A stretch of DNA of 64,000 nucleotides from Pantoea sp. At-9b (GTDB lineage Bacteria; Pseudomonadota; Gammaproteobacteria; Enterobacterales; Enterobacteriaceae). The notes beneath the pieces were generated by a model that saw only the letters and a list, made by a program, of their open reading frames with translations, made no database searches and had not been told where the DNA came from. A program made the translations under genes and the position numbers. The stretch spans positions 3,410,001 to 3,474,000 of the forward strand of contig NC_014837.1 of NCBI RefSeq assembly GCF_000175935.2, given 5' to 3'. Within the stretch, counting starts at the first letter, position 1; every line of letters begins with the position of its first letter. This document shows, piece by piece, positions 9,480 to 20,168 of this stretch.

Positions 9480-10279
9480 TGCTGGCGTGCGGCGCGCGCG
9501 AGAAATTTCTTCAGTGCGTGCGCAACCGCGATAAAACCAAAGGTGGCGGTCACCATGGTCGCGGCACCAAAACCTGCCGCACAGTCCATACGCTTCGGGC
9601 CTTCGGCGGTGCTGCGTGACGCACACACGCTGCCGTCGGGCTGCGGATAGACCAGCGCTTCAGTGGAAAAGACGCAATCGATGCCCAGCTTGCCTTTGCT
9701 GTTTTTCTTCACACCAAAATCGTTCTTCAGGCGTTCACGTAATTTCGCCGCCAGCGGATCCTGGATGGTTTTCGCCAGATCGCTCACCTGAATCTGCGTT
9801 GGATCGATCTGCCCACCCGCACCACCGGTGGTGATCAAGGGAATTTTGTTGCGTCGACACCAGGCAATCAGCGCCGCTTTAGGTCGAACGCTATCGATCG
9901 CATCGATCACATAATCGAAGCCAACCGGCAGCAACTCTGCGGTGTTTTCCGGCGTGATGAAATCATCGATGCAGATCACCTCACATTCCGGGTTAATCGC
10001 GCGGATACGCTCCGCCATCACCTCAGTTTTTGCCTGACCGACCTTTCCCTGCAACGCATGAATCTGCCGGTTAGTATTGGTGATGCAGACATCGTCCATA
10101 TCGATCAGGGTGATTTTGCCGATACCGGTACGCGCCAGCGCCTCAGCCGCCCAGGACCCCACCCCGCCAATACCAATTACGCAAAAATGCGCATCGGCAA
10201 AACGCTGTAATGCGTCCTGCCCATACAAACGCGCCGTGCCGCCAAAACGTTGCCGCCAGGCGTCGCTAACCACTATCAT
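9476..10279 (-). CDS. tcdA: tRNA threonylcarbamoyladenosine dehydratase
   Basis: TcdA (CsdL) uses ATP to cyclise t6A37 of tRNA to ct6A, working with CsdA–CsdE. The 267-aa E1/MoeB-like protein has the ATP-binding [19 protein letters not shown] loop near residue 36, [10 protein letters not shown] and [13 protein letters not shown]. Length agrees with E. coli (268). It is convergent with csdE, with a 4-bp overlap, and lies 45 bp after mltA. Confidence 0.96.
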   Translation of the reverse strand: MIVVSDAWRQRFGGTARLYGQDALQRFADAHFCVIGIGGVGSWAAEALARTGIGKITLIDMDDVCITNTNRQIHALQGKVGQAKTEVMAERIRAINPECEVICIDDFITPENTAELLPVGFDYVIDAIDSVRPKAALIAWCRRNKIPLITTGGAGGQIDPTQIQVSDLAKTIQDPLAAKLRERLKNDFGVKKNSKGKLGIDCVFSTEALVYPQPDGSVCASRSTAEGPKRMDCAAGFGAATMVTATFGFIAVAHALKKFLARAARQH

Positions 10280-10297
10280 AACAACCCTTTTGATCGT

Positions 10298-10315
10298 GCG
10301 GGCCGCTCAGCCCGC
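10298..10315. repeat. Hairpin between mltA and tcdA
   Basis: GCGGGC, six bases, GCCCGC form a stable stem in the 45-bp gap between mltA and tcdA. No T run follows on the minus strand, so it is not a canonical terminator. Confidence 0.4.
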
Positions 10316-10324
10316 AGAGAAAAA

Positions 10325-11473
10325 TTAATTGGAACCTAATAACAACGAACCATTATCACCACTTTGGGGGTTGCTGAACAACTGTTGCCCGGCTCCCGGT
10401 GCGGCTTTCAGCACCCAGACACGACCATAATGATTGTAGAAACCGGCCAGATGAGCAGCATCCGGACCAACGCCCTGATAGATGTCAAAATGCTGGCCTT
10501 TAATCGCCCCGCCAACATCCAGCGCCACCATCAGGCGCATTTCGTATTTACCGTTAAATTTGCCCTTTTCATTAAGCTGCGGCACTTCCGCCAGCAGCGC
10601 AGTCCCGGCAGGGATCAGCGAACGGTCAGACGCCACCGAGGCTTTGGCAATCAGCGGCACTGCGCTGGCCCCTCGCACCGGTACATACTCTTCCGGTTTG
10701 AAGAACACGAAAGATTGGTTCGTTTCCAGCAGCGCACGCACTTCTTCCGGTGAATGCTCCTGCGCCCACTGACGAATCGCCTGCATCGACATATCTTCGC
10801 GTTTCACTTCACCGCGATCGATCAGCTCTTTACCAATGCTGTGATAGGCCCAGCCGTTTTTGCCGCCGTAACCAAAGAAGCGCAATGGACGTCCATCACC
10901 AAAGTCCACATAGCCGCTACCCTGCACGTCCATCATAAAGTTGTCGATCAGCGAGTTGCTGTAAGCAATGACGTAACGGTCGTCGAGACCACCACTATAG
11001 ATAGAAGCGCGGCTCGGTAACTTCTGCCCACTTCGGCGCGGTGGCATACGGTAAATCGGGTACTGGAACTCACCCTGGCGGGTATAGCGTGCTTCAACCA
11101 CCGGCGTGTAGTAACCGGTGAACTGTACGTTGCCGTAGTTATCAGTCCCTTCCATCTGATAAGCATTCAGGCCGAACTGGCGCAACTGACGGGTATCACC
11201 GCCCGACATTAGCCAGCTTTCAATCGCGCTGTAGGTACCGGTGTTGCGGCCATACAATCCAGAAGACGCAGACTGAATCTGGCGAATCTGATCACCAAAA
11301 TCCCGGCCATTCACCGGACGCCCTTTGGCATTCGGTTGATTGACCAGACCCAGCGGCTGATCCAGCTTGCCATCAATATATTGCTGGCCACGATCCGTAG
11401 GTTTGGAGCTACAACCTGCCAGCAGCGCGAGAAATGCGCCAGTAAGTGCATACTTCACACGATTTGCTTTCAT
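10325..11473 (-). CDS. mltA: Membrane-bound lytic murein transglycosylase A
   Basis: MltA is an outer-membrane lipoprotein that cleaves peptidoglycan glycan strands, leaving 1,6-anhydroMurNAc ends. The 382-aa product has a lipoprotein signal ending LALLAGC (Cys about residue 21). The MltA domain follows (FTGYYTPVVEARYTRQGEF near 120–140), then the 3D domain with its three aspartates in the ALDVGGAIKGQHFDIYQG and AG-rich C-terminal part. It is slightly longer than E. coli MltA (365). It is the last gene before the tRNA pair. Confidence 0.95.
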   Translation of the reverse strand: MKANRVKYALTGAFLALLAGCSSKPTDRGQQYIDGKLDQPLGLVNQPNAKGRPVNGRDFGDQIRQIQSASSGLYGRNTGTYSAIESWLMSGGDTRQLRQFGLNAYQMEGTDNYGNVQFTGYYTPVVEARYTRQGEFQYPIYRMPPRRSGQKLPSRASIYSGGLDDRYVIAYSNSLIDNFMMDVQGSGYVDFGDGRPLRFFGYGGKNGWAYHSIGKELIDRGEVKREDMSMQAIRQWAQEHSPEEVRALLETNQSFVFFKPEEYVPVRGASAVPLIAKASVASDRSLIPAGTALLAEVPQLNEKGKFNGKYEMRLMVALDVGGAIKGQHFDIYQGVGPDAAHLAGFYNHYGRVWVLKAAPGAGQQLFSNPQSGDNGSLLLGSN

Positions 11474-11636
11474 GACCTTCTCTTTTTATCGATAGTTTGC
11501 ATGGCGACGATAGCAAAGGGGCAGACAGAATGAAATCCACCACCGAGTGCAACCTTGATATGCGTACAATAAATAACCTATTGGTGGTTTTATTCACCAA
11601 CTGGCTGTAAATTTTGTGCTTTCTGTCAAAAAGGGG

Positions 11637-11664
11637 TTGCATCGCGGCGCGTGCGGAGTATAGT
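11637..11664 (+). promoter_or_regulatory. Promoter of the tRNA-fMet genes
   Basis: TTGCAT (11637–11642) and TATAGT (11659–11664) are 16 bp apart. A GC-rich stretch (GCGCATCC) follows the −10, as in promoters under stringent control; that regulation is inferred. The first tRNA starts 14 bp downstream of the −10. Confidence 0.75.
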
Positions 11665-11677
11665 GCGCATCCACGGA

Positions 11678-11754
<77 letters not shown>

Positions 11755-11807
11755 ACTCTTCTTAAATGAAGAGAGACAATGTGAAAAGTCGCACAGCGAC
11801 AGACGGA

Positions 11808-11884
<77 letters not shown>

Positions 11885-11895
11885 ATACAAATAAG

Positions 11896-11917
11896 CACCT
11901 TAACGGGTGTTTTTTTG
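11896..11917 (+). terminator. Terminator after the tRNA-fMet genes
   Basis: A short stem (CACC, loop, GGTG) is followed by seven T residues. It lies 12 bp after the second tRNA and before the convergent amiC. Confidence 0.75.
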
Positions 11918-11958
11918 TTTCTGGCGTCCGGAAAATAGCGGCATCCCTGCCGCAACCC

Positions 11959-13203
11959 TTAGCGATGTGCCAGCACCGCGCCCTTGTCAAAATAGGCTTT
12001 GATGCCATGCAGGATGGCTTCTGCCACCTGATGCTGATAACGCGGCGTGCGCAGCTTCCTTTCTTCTTCCACATTACTGATAAACGCCGTCTCCACCAGA
12101 ATCGACGGGATATCCGGTGCTTTTAACACCGCAAAGCCGGCCTGATCCACCGTCCGTTTATGCAGATGGTTGATGTGCCCCATGCGCGACAAGACCTCTT
12201 TACCAAATTTCAGGCTGTCGTGGATGGTCTGACGCTGCACCATATCGAACATGGTATGATCGAGATAGCGATCACCACTCTTGCTGACGCCGCCAATCAG
12301 GTCCGATTCATTCTGGGTTTGCGCCAGGAAACGTGCCGCAGCGGAGGTTGCACCGCTGGTAGAAAGCGCAAACACCGACGAACCGCGCGCCGCCCGACTG
12401 GTAAAGGCATCGGCGTGAATGGATACAAACAAATCCGCCCGTTGCTTACGCGCTTTTGCCACCCGCACGCGCAGCGGAATAAACACATCTTCGTTGCGCG
12501 TCATATAGGCTTTCATATTCGGTTGTTTGTCGATCAACGCTTTCAGATAGCGCCCCATCTTTAGCACAATATCTTTTTCACGCGTTTTGTATTTGCCATG
12601 CGCCCCGGGATCTTCACCGCCATGTCCCGGATCGATCATGATGATGATCGGACGGTCGCGCCCGGCTTTTCCGGGTAACGGTGCCTGCGCAGGCTGATCG
12701 CGATCCAAATCGCCCTGGTTGTAATCCTGGAGTAACGCCAGTAGCGGATCCTCTTCCGGCTGACGCTGGCTGGGATAGAGATCGACCACCAAACGGTGCT
12801 TAATGCCCGCTACCGGATCGAGGGTGAAGCTGCGCGGGGCTACGCTGCGCTTTAGTTCCAGCACGATACGCACCGTATTGGGATCGAACTGTCCGACGCG
12901 TGCGGTTTTGATATAGGGATCATCCACACGTACCAGTTTATCGACGCCTTTCAGCACGGGATTGATATGCAGATTGTTGATGTCGATAACCAGGCGATCG
13001 GGATTGCTGAGAGTGAATTGTTTGTATTGCAGCGGAACGTTAGATTCCAGGGTAACGCGCGAGTAGGTCGACGAGGGCCAGATACGCACGGCCACGATAT
13101 GCTGGCTGGCCGCCAGCCCGCTGCGCGTCACGCTCAGCAACCATAAAGCGCCTGCCCCTTGTAACAATCGTCGGCGTGAAAAAAAAGGATTTACGTCAAA
13201 CAT
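11959..13203 (-). CDS. amiC: N-acetylmuramoyl-L-alanine amidase AmiC
   Basis: AmiC splits daughter-cell peptidoglycan during division and is activated by NlpD at the septum. The 414-aa product carries a twin-arginine signal ([17 protein letters not shown], residues 7–23), so export is by Tat. An AMIN domain follows (about 35–140, [13 protein letters not shown]), then a proline-rich linker and a zinc Amidase_3 domain beginning at [14 protein letters not shown] (about residue 190). E. coli AmiC is 417 aa. It is divergent from argA. Confidence 0.96.
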   Translation of the reverse strand: MFDVNPFFSRRRLLQGAGALWLLSVTRSGLAASQHIVAVRIWPSSTYSRVTLESNVPLQYKQFTLSNPDRLVIDINNLHINPVLKGVDKLVRVDDPYIKTARVGQFDPNTVRIVLELKRSVAPRSFTLDPVAGIKHRLVVDLYPSQRQPEEDPLLALLQDYNQGDLDRDQPAQAPLPGKAGRDRPIIIMIDPGHGGEDPGAHGKYKTREKDIVLKMGRYLKALIDKQPNMKAYMTRNEDVFIPLRVRVAKARKQRADLFVSIHADAFTSRAARGSSVFALSTSGATSAAARFLAQTQNESDLIGGVSKSGDRYLDHTMFDMVQRQTIHDSLKFGKEVLSRMGHINHLHKRTVDQAGFAVLKAPDIPSILVETAFISNVEEERKLRTPRYQHQVAEAILHGIKAYFDKGAVLAHR

Positions 13204-13385
13204 GCCTCTCCAGCTACTGTGTAATGTCTAAAATATCGCCAGTTGAGTAAAAGAAGATGAAAACTTTATCCAGTCCCTGGTGCCTTCTCACTTCGGAAAA
13301 GCCAGATAATGCAGGCTGTTAGCACAGGTTGCATCACAAAATTCGTAAAGTAACGTCAGGTTCGCCGCTTGCATTACGGCGCAAT

Positions 13386-13424
13386 AAAGCATAAAAATAC
13401 AAAAATTTCGAATAATCATTCACA
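13386..13424. promoter_or_regulatory. Tandem ARG boxes (ArgR operator) of argA
   Basis: Two 18-bp boxes, 13386–13403 and 13407–13424, are separated by exactly 3 bp, the spacing used by hexameric ArgR. The proximal box has a perfect GAAT-N4-ATTCA core (GAATAATCATTCA). The distal box (GCAT-AAAA-ATACA) has about three mismatches. They lie just ahead of the argA ribosome site, so arginine-dependent repression is strongly suggested. Confidence 0.88.
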
Positions 13425-13435
13425 GAGGGTTTGCC

Positions 13436-14764
13436 GTGAAGGAACGTAGTACTGAACTGGTTCAGGGTTTTCGCCATACCGTTCCCTATATAAATGCCCA
13501 CCGTGGCAAGACCTTTGTCATTATGCTGGGTGGTGAGGCCATCGAGCATGATAACTTCTCCAGCATCGTTAACGATATTGGTCTGCTGCATAGTCTCGGC
13601 ATCCGCCTGGTGGTGGTTTACGGTGCACGTCCGCAGATTGATGCCAGCATGGCGCAACAGCAGCTGGAACCGACGTATCACAAACATACGCGTGTCACCG
13701 ATGCGCAGTCGCTGGAACTGGTAAAACAGGCTGCGGGTCGCTTACAACTCGATATCACTGCGCGTTTGTCGATGAGTCTGAACAATACCCCATTGCAGGG
13801 TGCGCATATCAATGTGGTCAGCGGTAACTTCATCATCGCGCAACCTCTGGGTGTGGATGATGGCGTGGATTACTGCCACAGCGGACGTATTCGCCGCATT
13901 GATGAAGAAGCCATTCATCGTCAGCTTGATAACGGGGCAATTGTCTTGCTCGGCCCGGTTGCCGTATCCGTTACCGGTGAGAGTTTTAACCTGACCTCAG
14001 AAGAAGTCGCCACTCAGCTGGCGATCAAACTGAAAGCGGAAAAAATGATTGGTTTCTGCTCCGAGCAGGGCGTGACCAACCGCGAGGGCGACATTATTTC
14101 CGAGCTGTTCCCGAACGATGCTCAGGCACGTATTGAAGAAATGGAAAGCGAAGGCGACTTCCTCTCCGGCACGGTGCGTTTTCTGCGTGGCGCAGTCAAA
14201 GCCTGTCGCAGCGGCGTGCGGCGCAGCCATTTGATCAGCTATCAGGAAGACGGTGCGCTGTTGCAGGAGCTGTTCTCCCGTGACGGTATTGGTACGCAGA
14301 TTGTGATGGAGTCCGCCGAGCAGATTCGCCGTGCCACCATCAACGATATCGGCGGCATCCTTGAGCTGATTCGCCCGCTGGAGCAGCAAGGGATTCTGGT
14401 TCGTCGCTCACGCGAACAGCTGGAAATGGAGATCGACAAGTTCACCATTATTGAACGCGATAACCTGACCATTGCCTGTGCGGCGCTCTATCCGTTCCCG
14501 GACGAGCAGATTGGTGAGATGGCCTGTGTGGCGGTTCACCCGGACTATCGCAGTTCGTCACGCGGCGAAGCGCTGCTGCAACGCGTGGCATTGCAGGCAC
14601 GGCAGATGGGGCTGAAAAAGTTGTTCGTCCTGACCACTCGCAGTATTCATTGGTTCCAGGAACGCGGCTTTACCCCGGTAGATATCGAGTCGCTGCCGGA
14701 AAGTAAGAAAAAAATGTACAACTACCAGCGCCGCTCGAAGGTACTGATGGCGGATTTGCGCTAA
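13436..14764 (+). CDS. argA: N-acetylglutamate synthase
   Basis: ArgA acetylates glutamate with acetyl-CoA, the first committed step of arginine synthesis, and is feedback-inhibited by arginine. The 442-aa product (E. coli 443) has an N-terminal amino-acid-kinase fold (residues about 20–280, [13 protein letters not shown]) and a C-terminal GNAT acetyltransferase domain ([18 protein letters not shown]). The start is GTG, as in E. coli, with GAGGG nine bases upstream. It is controlled by the ArgR boxes at 13386–13424. Confidence 0.97.
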   Translation: MKERSTELVQGFRHTVPYINAHRGKTFVIMLGGEAIEHDNFSSIVNDIGLLHSLGIRLVVVYGARPQIDASMAQQQLEPTYHKHTRVTDAQSLELVKQAAGRLQLDITARLSMSLNNTPLQGAHINVVSGNFIIAQPLGVDDGVDYCHSGRIRRIDEEAIHRQLDNGAIVLLGPVAVSVTGESFNLTSEEVATQLAIKLKAEKMIGFCSEQGVTNREGDIISELFPNDAQARIEEMESEGDFLSGTVRFLRGAVKACRSGVRRSHLISYQEDGALLQELFSRDGIGTQIVMESAEQIRRATINDIGGILELIRPLEQQGILVRRSREQLEMEIDKFTIIERDNLTIACAALYPFPDEQIGEMACVAVHPDYRSSSRGEALLQRVALQARQMGLKKLFVLTTRSIHWFQERGFTPVDIESLPESKKKMYNYQRRSKVLMADLR

Positions 14765-14778
14765 CTTTTCCACCTGCC

Positions 14779-14806
14779 GTAGTGGCGCGATAAATCGCGC
14801 CGCTAC
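14779..14806. repeat. REP-like palindrome between argA and recD
   Basis: A near-perfect palindrome, GTAGTGGCGCGATAAA followed by TCGCGCCGCTAC, fills the gap between convergent argA and recD. It belongs to a family found at least eight times in the window. The recD stop codon TAG is part of its right arm. Confidence 0.9.
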
Positions 14807-16632
14807 AGCCTCTCCAGCAAGCCACTTCTACGCTGCGTGCGCAGTTGCACCGCGCGGCGAAATACCCCGTCATCGCTGTACAACGTCAATTGACGACGGG
14901 CGCGGGTGATGGCGGTATAAATCAGTTCACGCGTCAGCACCGGCAAAAACTGCGCCGGCATGACCAGCGCGGTATGATCAAACTCCGATCCCTGAGATTT
15001 ATGCACCGTCATCACCCAGGCTGTGTCATGCGCGGGCAAGCGGCTGGGTTGCACAGCTTTGATGGTGCCATCCGGTAACGGGAAAAAGACTTTCAGTAGC
15101 CCTTCTTCATCCAGCAGGGTAATGCCAATGTCGCCATTAAACAGCCCCAGAGCGCTATCGTTGCGCGTCACCATCACCGGTCGTCCCTGATACCAGCGGC
15201 TGCCACCGGTCGGTCGGCGAATTAACTGCAACTGAATCAGTTTCTGTTCAATACGCTGGTTCAGTCCCTGCACACCAAAAGGCCCTTCACGTAACGCGCA
15301 CAACAGTTGGTAACGGCCAAAGGCATGAATAATCGCCGCCGGTTCGGCGCATTCGGCAACCAGATGCAGGTAAGGTCGATATCCCTCAGCCACCTGCGTC
15401 AGCATCGCCTGATAGGCATCGGCATCGCTCAGCGTTTGGCGAGAGATATCGCTGAACCCGGCACCAAACACGCGCTCAACCGCAACCGCATCACCCTGAT
15501 TGACTGCGGCTGCCAGCTGTCCTATGCCCGATTGGGCGTCAAAGCGATAGCTGGTACGCAGCAGGCAGATCGCATCGCGTACCAACGGTGCGTTTGCATC
15601 CTCCCTGCCCGTCACCACACAGCCGGTGAGTTGGCTCAGTAGCGCCGCCCGTGCCGGACTGTAACCGGCTTCCCCACAGCGGCAGATATCGCCCAGCACC
15701 GCCCCCGCTTCCACTGACGCCAGTTGATCGCGATCGCCAAGGAAGATCACCCGAGCCTGCGGTGGCAGCGCGGCGATCAAATTCGCCATCATGCCAAGAT
15801 CAACCATTGAAGCCTCATCCACCACCAACACATCCAGATGCAAGGGATTACCAGCGTGATAACGTAAACGCTGGGTTTCCGGCTGCGCCCCCAACAGACG
15901 GTGCAGCGTGGTGGCTTCTGCCGGGAAGCACAGCCGTTCTTCGTTGCTGACGTCAAGCTGCCGTAGCGCTTTACCCAGAGACTCGGTCAGACGCGCGGCC
16001 GCTTTTCCGGTCGGTGCAGCCAGTTGAATACGCAAAGGAGTGGTGCTCAGGCGAATCAGCGCGGCCAGCAGTTTTGCCACGGTGGTGGTTTTGCCCGTGC
16101 CAGGGCCACCAGAAATCACCGCAGTTTTCTGCGTCAACGCCACCGCGGCGGCGATCTTCTGCCAGTCCTCCGGTTGCGTGCCAAACAGCGAGTCCAGTAC
16201 CTGACGCACGCGTTCTGGCGCGAATTGCTGCGGGGCCACATCGGTGCGGAAAAAGTGCGCGACCTGGCCTTCGTTCTGCCATAACCGATGCAGATAGAGC
16301 CGCTGTTGCGTCAGGATAATGGGGGTGGCCTGTGTGCCATCACTCAGTGCGTGCCAGTCATGAAACAACGCCTGCCAATCCTGGGGAGCACCCGCGGCCT
16401 GCCAAATGGCCTGAGCCAGCTCCGGATGGCGACCATTAAATAATCCCTCAGGCGTCAGCTGTGATAACGGCAGGCAAACGTGGCCCTCACCGGCTTCCGC
16501 ACTGAGACAAGCCGCCACCAACAAGCGTGCTGGTTGCAGGTCATCCGCCAACAAGCAGGCAAACTGAATATCCAGAGGGCGCAACAAACGCAACGCCATC
16601 GCCTGAGTCAGCAGCGCGGTCATGCTACTCAT
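14803..16632 (-). CDS. recD: RecBCD enzyme subunit RecD
   Basis: RecD is the 5'→3' helicase of the RecBCD double-strand-break repair nuclease. The 609-aa product (E. coli 608) has an N-terminal RecB-contact region, then Walker A GGPGTGKTTTVAKLL (about residue 173), DEASMVD (motif II) and a C-terminal helicase domain ending with WVMTVHKSQGSEFDH and YTAITRARRQLTL. The start overlaps the recB stop by 4 bp, implying translational coupling. The TAG stop is supplied by a REP-like repeat. Confidence 0.97.
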   Translation of the reverse strand: MSSMTALLTQAMALRLLRPLDIQFACLLADDLQPARLLVAACLSAEAGEGHVCLPLSQLTPEGLFNGRHPELAQAIWQAAGAPQDWQALFHDWHALSDGTQATPIILTQQRLYLHRLWQNEGQVAHFFRTDVAPQQFAPERVRQVLDSLFGTQPEDWQKIAAAVALTQKTAVISGGPGTGKTTTVAKLLAALIRLSTTPLRIQLAAPTGKAAARLTESLGKALRQLDVSNEERLCFPAEATTLHRLLGAQPETQRLRYHAGNPLHLDVLVVDEASMVDLGMMANLIAALPPQARVIFLGDRDQLASVEAGAVLGDICRCGEAGYSPARAALLSQLTGCVVTGREDANAPLVRDAICLLRTSYRFDAQSGIGQLAAAVNQGDAVAVERVFGAGFSDISRQTLSDADAYQAMLTQVAEGYRPYLHLVAECAEPAAIIHAFGRYQLLCALREGPFGVQGLNQRIEQKLIQLQLIRRPTGGSRWYQGRPVMVTRNDSALGLFNGDIGITLLDEEGLLKVFFPLPDGTIKAVQPSRLPAHDTAWVMTVHKSQGSEFDHTALVMPAQFLPVLTRELIYTAITRARRQLTLYSDDGVFRRAVQLRTQRRSGLLERL

Positions 16633-19600
16633 GCTGTCGCTCCTTCGCCGCGAAACAGGCCATCCAGTTGGGTAATAAATGCGTGAGATGGCCGGGTATG
16701 GAACACCCCATTGGCAGGCGAACTGCCATCCATGCCACGTAAAAACAGATAAAACACGCCACCAAAATGCTGTTCATAATCGTAATCTGCCAGCCGGTGA
16801 CGCAGATAACGGTGCAGCGCCAGGCTATACAGCTGATACTGCAAATCGTAACGGTGATCGATCATCGCCTGAGCCATCGCCTGCGGCGTGTAAGCGCCAT
16901 GACTGTCGCCCAACCAGTTGGATTTATAGTCCAGCAAATAATATTTACCCTGCCAGCGGAACACCAAATCGATAAAGCCTTTCAGCATGCCCTGTACCTG
17001 GCGGAAATCAAGCGGCGGGGCTTGTTCGGATAGCGTGTCATGGCTTTTTACCAGTGCATCCAGGGTTGCGGCCTGCAACATACCGTCAATCGGCAGAAAA
17101 AACGCCATCTCCACCAGACGATCCTGGGCCTGAACGCCTGCCAGATGAATACCCTGCGCATCAAGTGGCGTACTCACCACCCTGGCAATCCAATCACTCA
17201 ACATCGGTTGCCAGTGCAACGGATAGCCATTCTGTTGCAAATGCTGCTCCAGTGCTTCAGCCGTCGGCGGCTGGGTGAAATCCAGCGACTCAAACAACTC
17301 ATGCAAAAACGTGCCGGGGGCGGCACCGCGTGGAAAATGGTGTGGCGTCAACGCGGAAGGGGGTGGCTCACCCGCTGCATCGCCGGAGGCATCCACATCA
17401 AACCCCGGCATCACCTCCAGCAAACGGCTGCTGCCATGTTGTTGTAGGCCGGAATAGCTGGTGACGCGCCAGGGATCGGCCAACATACGCGTCACTTCGC
17501 GTGCGCTTAACGCTTCTTCACTGACGGCCTGTGCCTGCCAGCGCATGGCATCAGATTCCCCAGCGAGCACCACTTCAGTACCGTCCGTGTTCATCTCCGC
17601 CAGCAGCATCGCCAGCTGCGAGGCGGTTGCCGCTTCACCGCGTTGCAGAAGATAACCAAGCGCGCTTTTATGCAGATCGCTGGCTCCCTCTTTCTTACGC
17701 GTGCCACGAAACAACGGGGCCACGCCGACGCTACAGTGATAAACCGAACGCGTCAGCGCCACATAGAGCAGGCGCAAATCTTCCGCCAGACGCTCCTGCT
17801 CCGCCAGTGCCAGGCTGGCTTCATCGTTTTGCAAATCGAGCACCGCACCGAAGTTTTCCCGGTCGTGATACAGCGCGGTATCCGCTTCACGGAAACCGGC
17901 AGCAAACGGCAGCCACACCAATGGGTATTGCAACCCTTTCGATTTATGGATGGTGACGATCTGCACCAGATGACGATCGCTTTCCAGACGCAGTTGCTGG
18001 CTGGCCGCCTGGCTGTCCGGGCGAGCAATTTGCTGCGCCAAATGGCGCACCAGGGCATGAGGGCTGTCGAGCTGGCTGGCCGCTTCCTGCAACAGCTCGC
18101 CAAGATGCAGTAAGTCAGTCAGGCGACGTTCACCGTTTTCCGATGCCAGCAGATTTTCCGCCAACTGACGCTCCAGCATCATCTGACGTAACATAGGCAG
18201 CACGCCGCGCTGCTGCCACAGCAGCTGCCAGCGGGCGAAGGTGTCTACCAGTTGATCCCATCCGCGTGCATCCTGGTCGAGCATGTCCAGTTGCGCCGCA
18301 TCAAAGGCAAACAATGATGTTGCCAGCGCGGTACGCAACATCCGTTCCTGCTCAGGTGCCAGTATCGCCTGAAGCAACCACAGCAGCTCACGCGCTTCTG
18401 GCGTGGTATAGACGCTGTCGCGGTTCGATAGATACACTGACGGAATTGCCAGCTGATTCAACGCCTCACGAATCAGATTGGCTTCATTGCGGCTACGTAC
18501 CAGCACGGTGATATCGGAGGCCTGAACCGGTCGCAATGCCGGGGCTTTTCCCAGCATCGCGCGCTGTTCCTGGCCCGCCTGTAGCCAACGACTGATATCT
18601 GCCGCGCACTGCTGCGCCAGCAACTGCTGATAATCTCCCACGCTACACCCGTCACCAGGTTGTAGCCAGAAACGCAGAGCCGCCTGCGGTTGTTGATCAA
18701 GATTGAGCGTCAGCGCCTGATTGGCGGTGGCAAAGTTGACCGCCAGAAAAGGAATATCGGCAAACAGAAACGGCGCGTCGAGCCGAGAAAACAGCTGGTT
18801 GACGCTGGTCACCATGGGTGGCGATGAGCGCCAGTTGGTGTCGAGCGTATAGTGGGCGCTTACATCATTACGGGCGCGAATATAGGTAAAAATATCCGCC
18901 CCGCGAAAAGCATAAATGGCCTGCTTGGGATCGCCGATCAACAGTAACGCATGCTCAGGCTGATTAACGTACAGCGTGCTGAAAATGCGGTATTGCAACG
19001 GGTCGGTATCCTGAAACTCATCAATCAGCGCAACCGGAAAACGCTGCCGAATGGCCTCGGCCAGCTGCGCGCCGCCAGGTTGTTGCAGCGCTTCATCCAG
19101 ACGGCTCAGCAAGTCATCAAAACCGAGCAGCGCATGCAGGCGCTTCTCTTTACGAACCGCTGCCCGAACTTCAGTCAGCGCCCGGGCGATGACCAGGTCA
19201 CGCAACGTTATCGGCTGTGCCAGAAAGTGATCAATCGCGGTAAACAACGCATGATGCGGTGCCTCACCTTTTTTGGTCTTCTCATCCAGCACCTGCTGAC
19301 CAAAGCGCGCCAGTTCAGGTGGTACCTGATAATCACGCGTCTCGCTTTGCGCCCAGAGAGAGACTTTACTCACCCACAGGGGCAGGTTTTTACTGCTGTA
19401 ACTGCGCTTATCGACACCGGAATCACCGATCAGGCTCACAATGTCGTCACTCAGCGCGGCCCAACGCGCCTTGATATCCGCTATACGTGCCAGGTTCTGC
19501 GCATGGCGTGCTGCCAGCGTTTCATCCGCTGCCGGGGGGGATTGTAAAGTGGGCGTTTCCCCCTGTAACCAGGGGCGCAAAGTGGCCAGCAACTGCTCCG

Positions 19601-20168
19601 GACCACTCCATTCCGCCACGATGGCGCGCGCCACATCCAGCGACAGTGGATAACAGTGGCGTCGCCAAAAATCAGCGGTGGCCTGTTTCAGCAGCTGCTG
19701 CTCATCTTCAATCAATTGCTGCTCAAACAACATGCCCGATTCAAACGCATTGAGGTTGAGCATGCGCTGACAAAAACCATGGATGGTGAAAATTGCCGCT
19801 TCATCCATCTGCCGCTCCGCTGCCAGCAGCAGCGAAGCGGCATCCGCCGGTTGTGGCATCTCCGTCAGCAACTGCGCCAGCATCGGGTTGTTGCTGTGGC
19901 CACGAATACAGGCCAGCCGCAATTCATGGATGTTGGCGCGAATGCGCCCACGTAATTCAGCAGTCGCGGCTTCGGTGAACGTCACCACCAGGATCTCTTC
20001 CACCGAAAGCGGACGCGGATAAGCCCGTTCGCCCCCCAGCCCGAGCAACAGGCGCAGGTAAAGCAGACCGATGGTAAAGGTTTTCCCTGTGCCTGCGGAT
20101 GCCTCAATTAATCGCTCGCCACGTAACGGCAGCGTTAGCGGGTTGAGCGATTCCGGGCGCAGACTCAT
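16629..20168 (-). CDS. recB: RecBCD enzyme subunit RecB
   Basis: RecB carries the 3'→5' helicase and the only nuclease site of RecBCD. The 1179-aa product (E. coli 1180) has Walker A EASAGTGKTFTIGLL near residue 22, motif II LIDEFQDTDPLQY, and QIVTIHKSKGLQYP (motif V). The C-terminal nuclease shows the catalytic YYLLDYKSNWLGD segment near residue 1075, matching D1080/K1082 of E. coli. It overlaps ptrA and recD by 4 bp each, forming one coupled cluster. Confidence 0.97.
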   Translation of the reverse strand: MSLRPESLNPLTLPLRGERLIEASAGTGKTFTIGLLYLRLLLGLGGERAYPRPLSVEEILVVTFTEAATAELRGRIRANIHELRLACIRGHSNNPMLAQLLTEMPQPADAASLLLAAERQMDEAAIFTIHGFCQRMLNLNAFESGMLFEQQLIEDEQQLLKQATADFWRRHCYPLSLDVARAIVAEWSGPEQLLATLRPWLQGETPTLQSPPAADETLAARHAQNLARIADIKARWAALSDDIVSLIGDSGVDKRSYSSKNLPLWVSKVSLWAQSETRDYQVPPELARFGQQVLDEKTKKGEAPHHALFTAIDHFLAQPITLRDLVIARALTEVRAAVRKEKRLHALLGFDDLLSRLDEALQQPGGAQLAEAIRQRFPVALIDEFQDTDPLQYRIFSTLYVNQPEHALLLIGDPKQAIYAFRGADIFTYIRARNDVSAHYTLDTNWRSSPPMVTSVNQLFSRLDAPFLFADIPFLAVNFATANQALTLNLDQQPQAALRFWLQPGDGCSVGDYQQLLAQQCAADISRWLQAGQEQRAMLGKAPALRPVQASDITVLVRSRNEANLIREALNQLAIPSVYLSNRDSVYTTPEARELLWLLQAILAPEQERMLRTALATSLFAFDAAQLDMLDQDARGWDQLVDTFARWQLLWQQRGVLPMLRQMMLERQLAENLLASENGERRLTDLLHLGELLQEAASQLDSPHALVRHLAQQIARPDSQAASQQLRLESDRHLVQIVTIHKSKGLQYPLVWLPFAAGFREADTALYHDRENFGAVLDLQNDEASLALAEQERLAEDLRLLYVALTRSVYHCSVGVAPLFRGTRKKEGASDLHKSALGYLLQRGEAATASQLAMLLAEMNTDGTEVVLAGESDAMRWQAQAVSEEALSAREVTRMLADPWRVTSYSGLQQHGSSRLLEVMPGFDVDASGDAAGEPPPSALTPHHFPRGAAPGTFLHELFESLDFTQPPTAEALEQHLQQNGYPLHWQPMLSDWIARVVSTPLDAQGIHLAGVQAQDRLVEMAFFLPIDGMLQAATLDALVKSHDTLSEQAPPLDFRQVQGMLKGFIDLVFRWQGKYYLLDYKSNWLGDSHGAYTPQAMAQAMIDHRYDLQYQLYSLALHRYLRHRLADYDYEQHFGGVFYLFLRGMDGSSPANGVFHTRPSHAFITQLDGLFRGEGATA

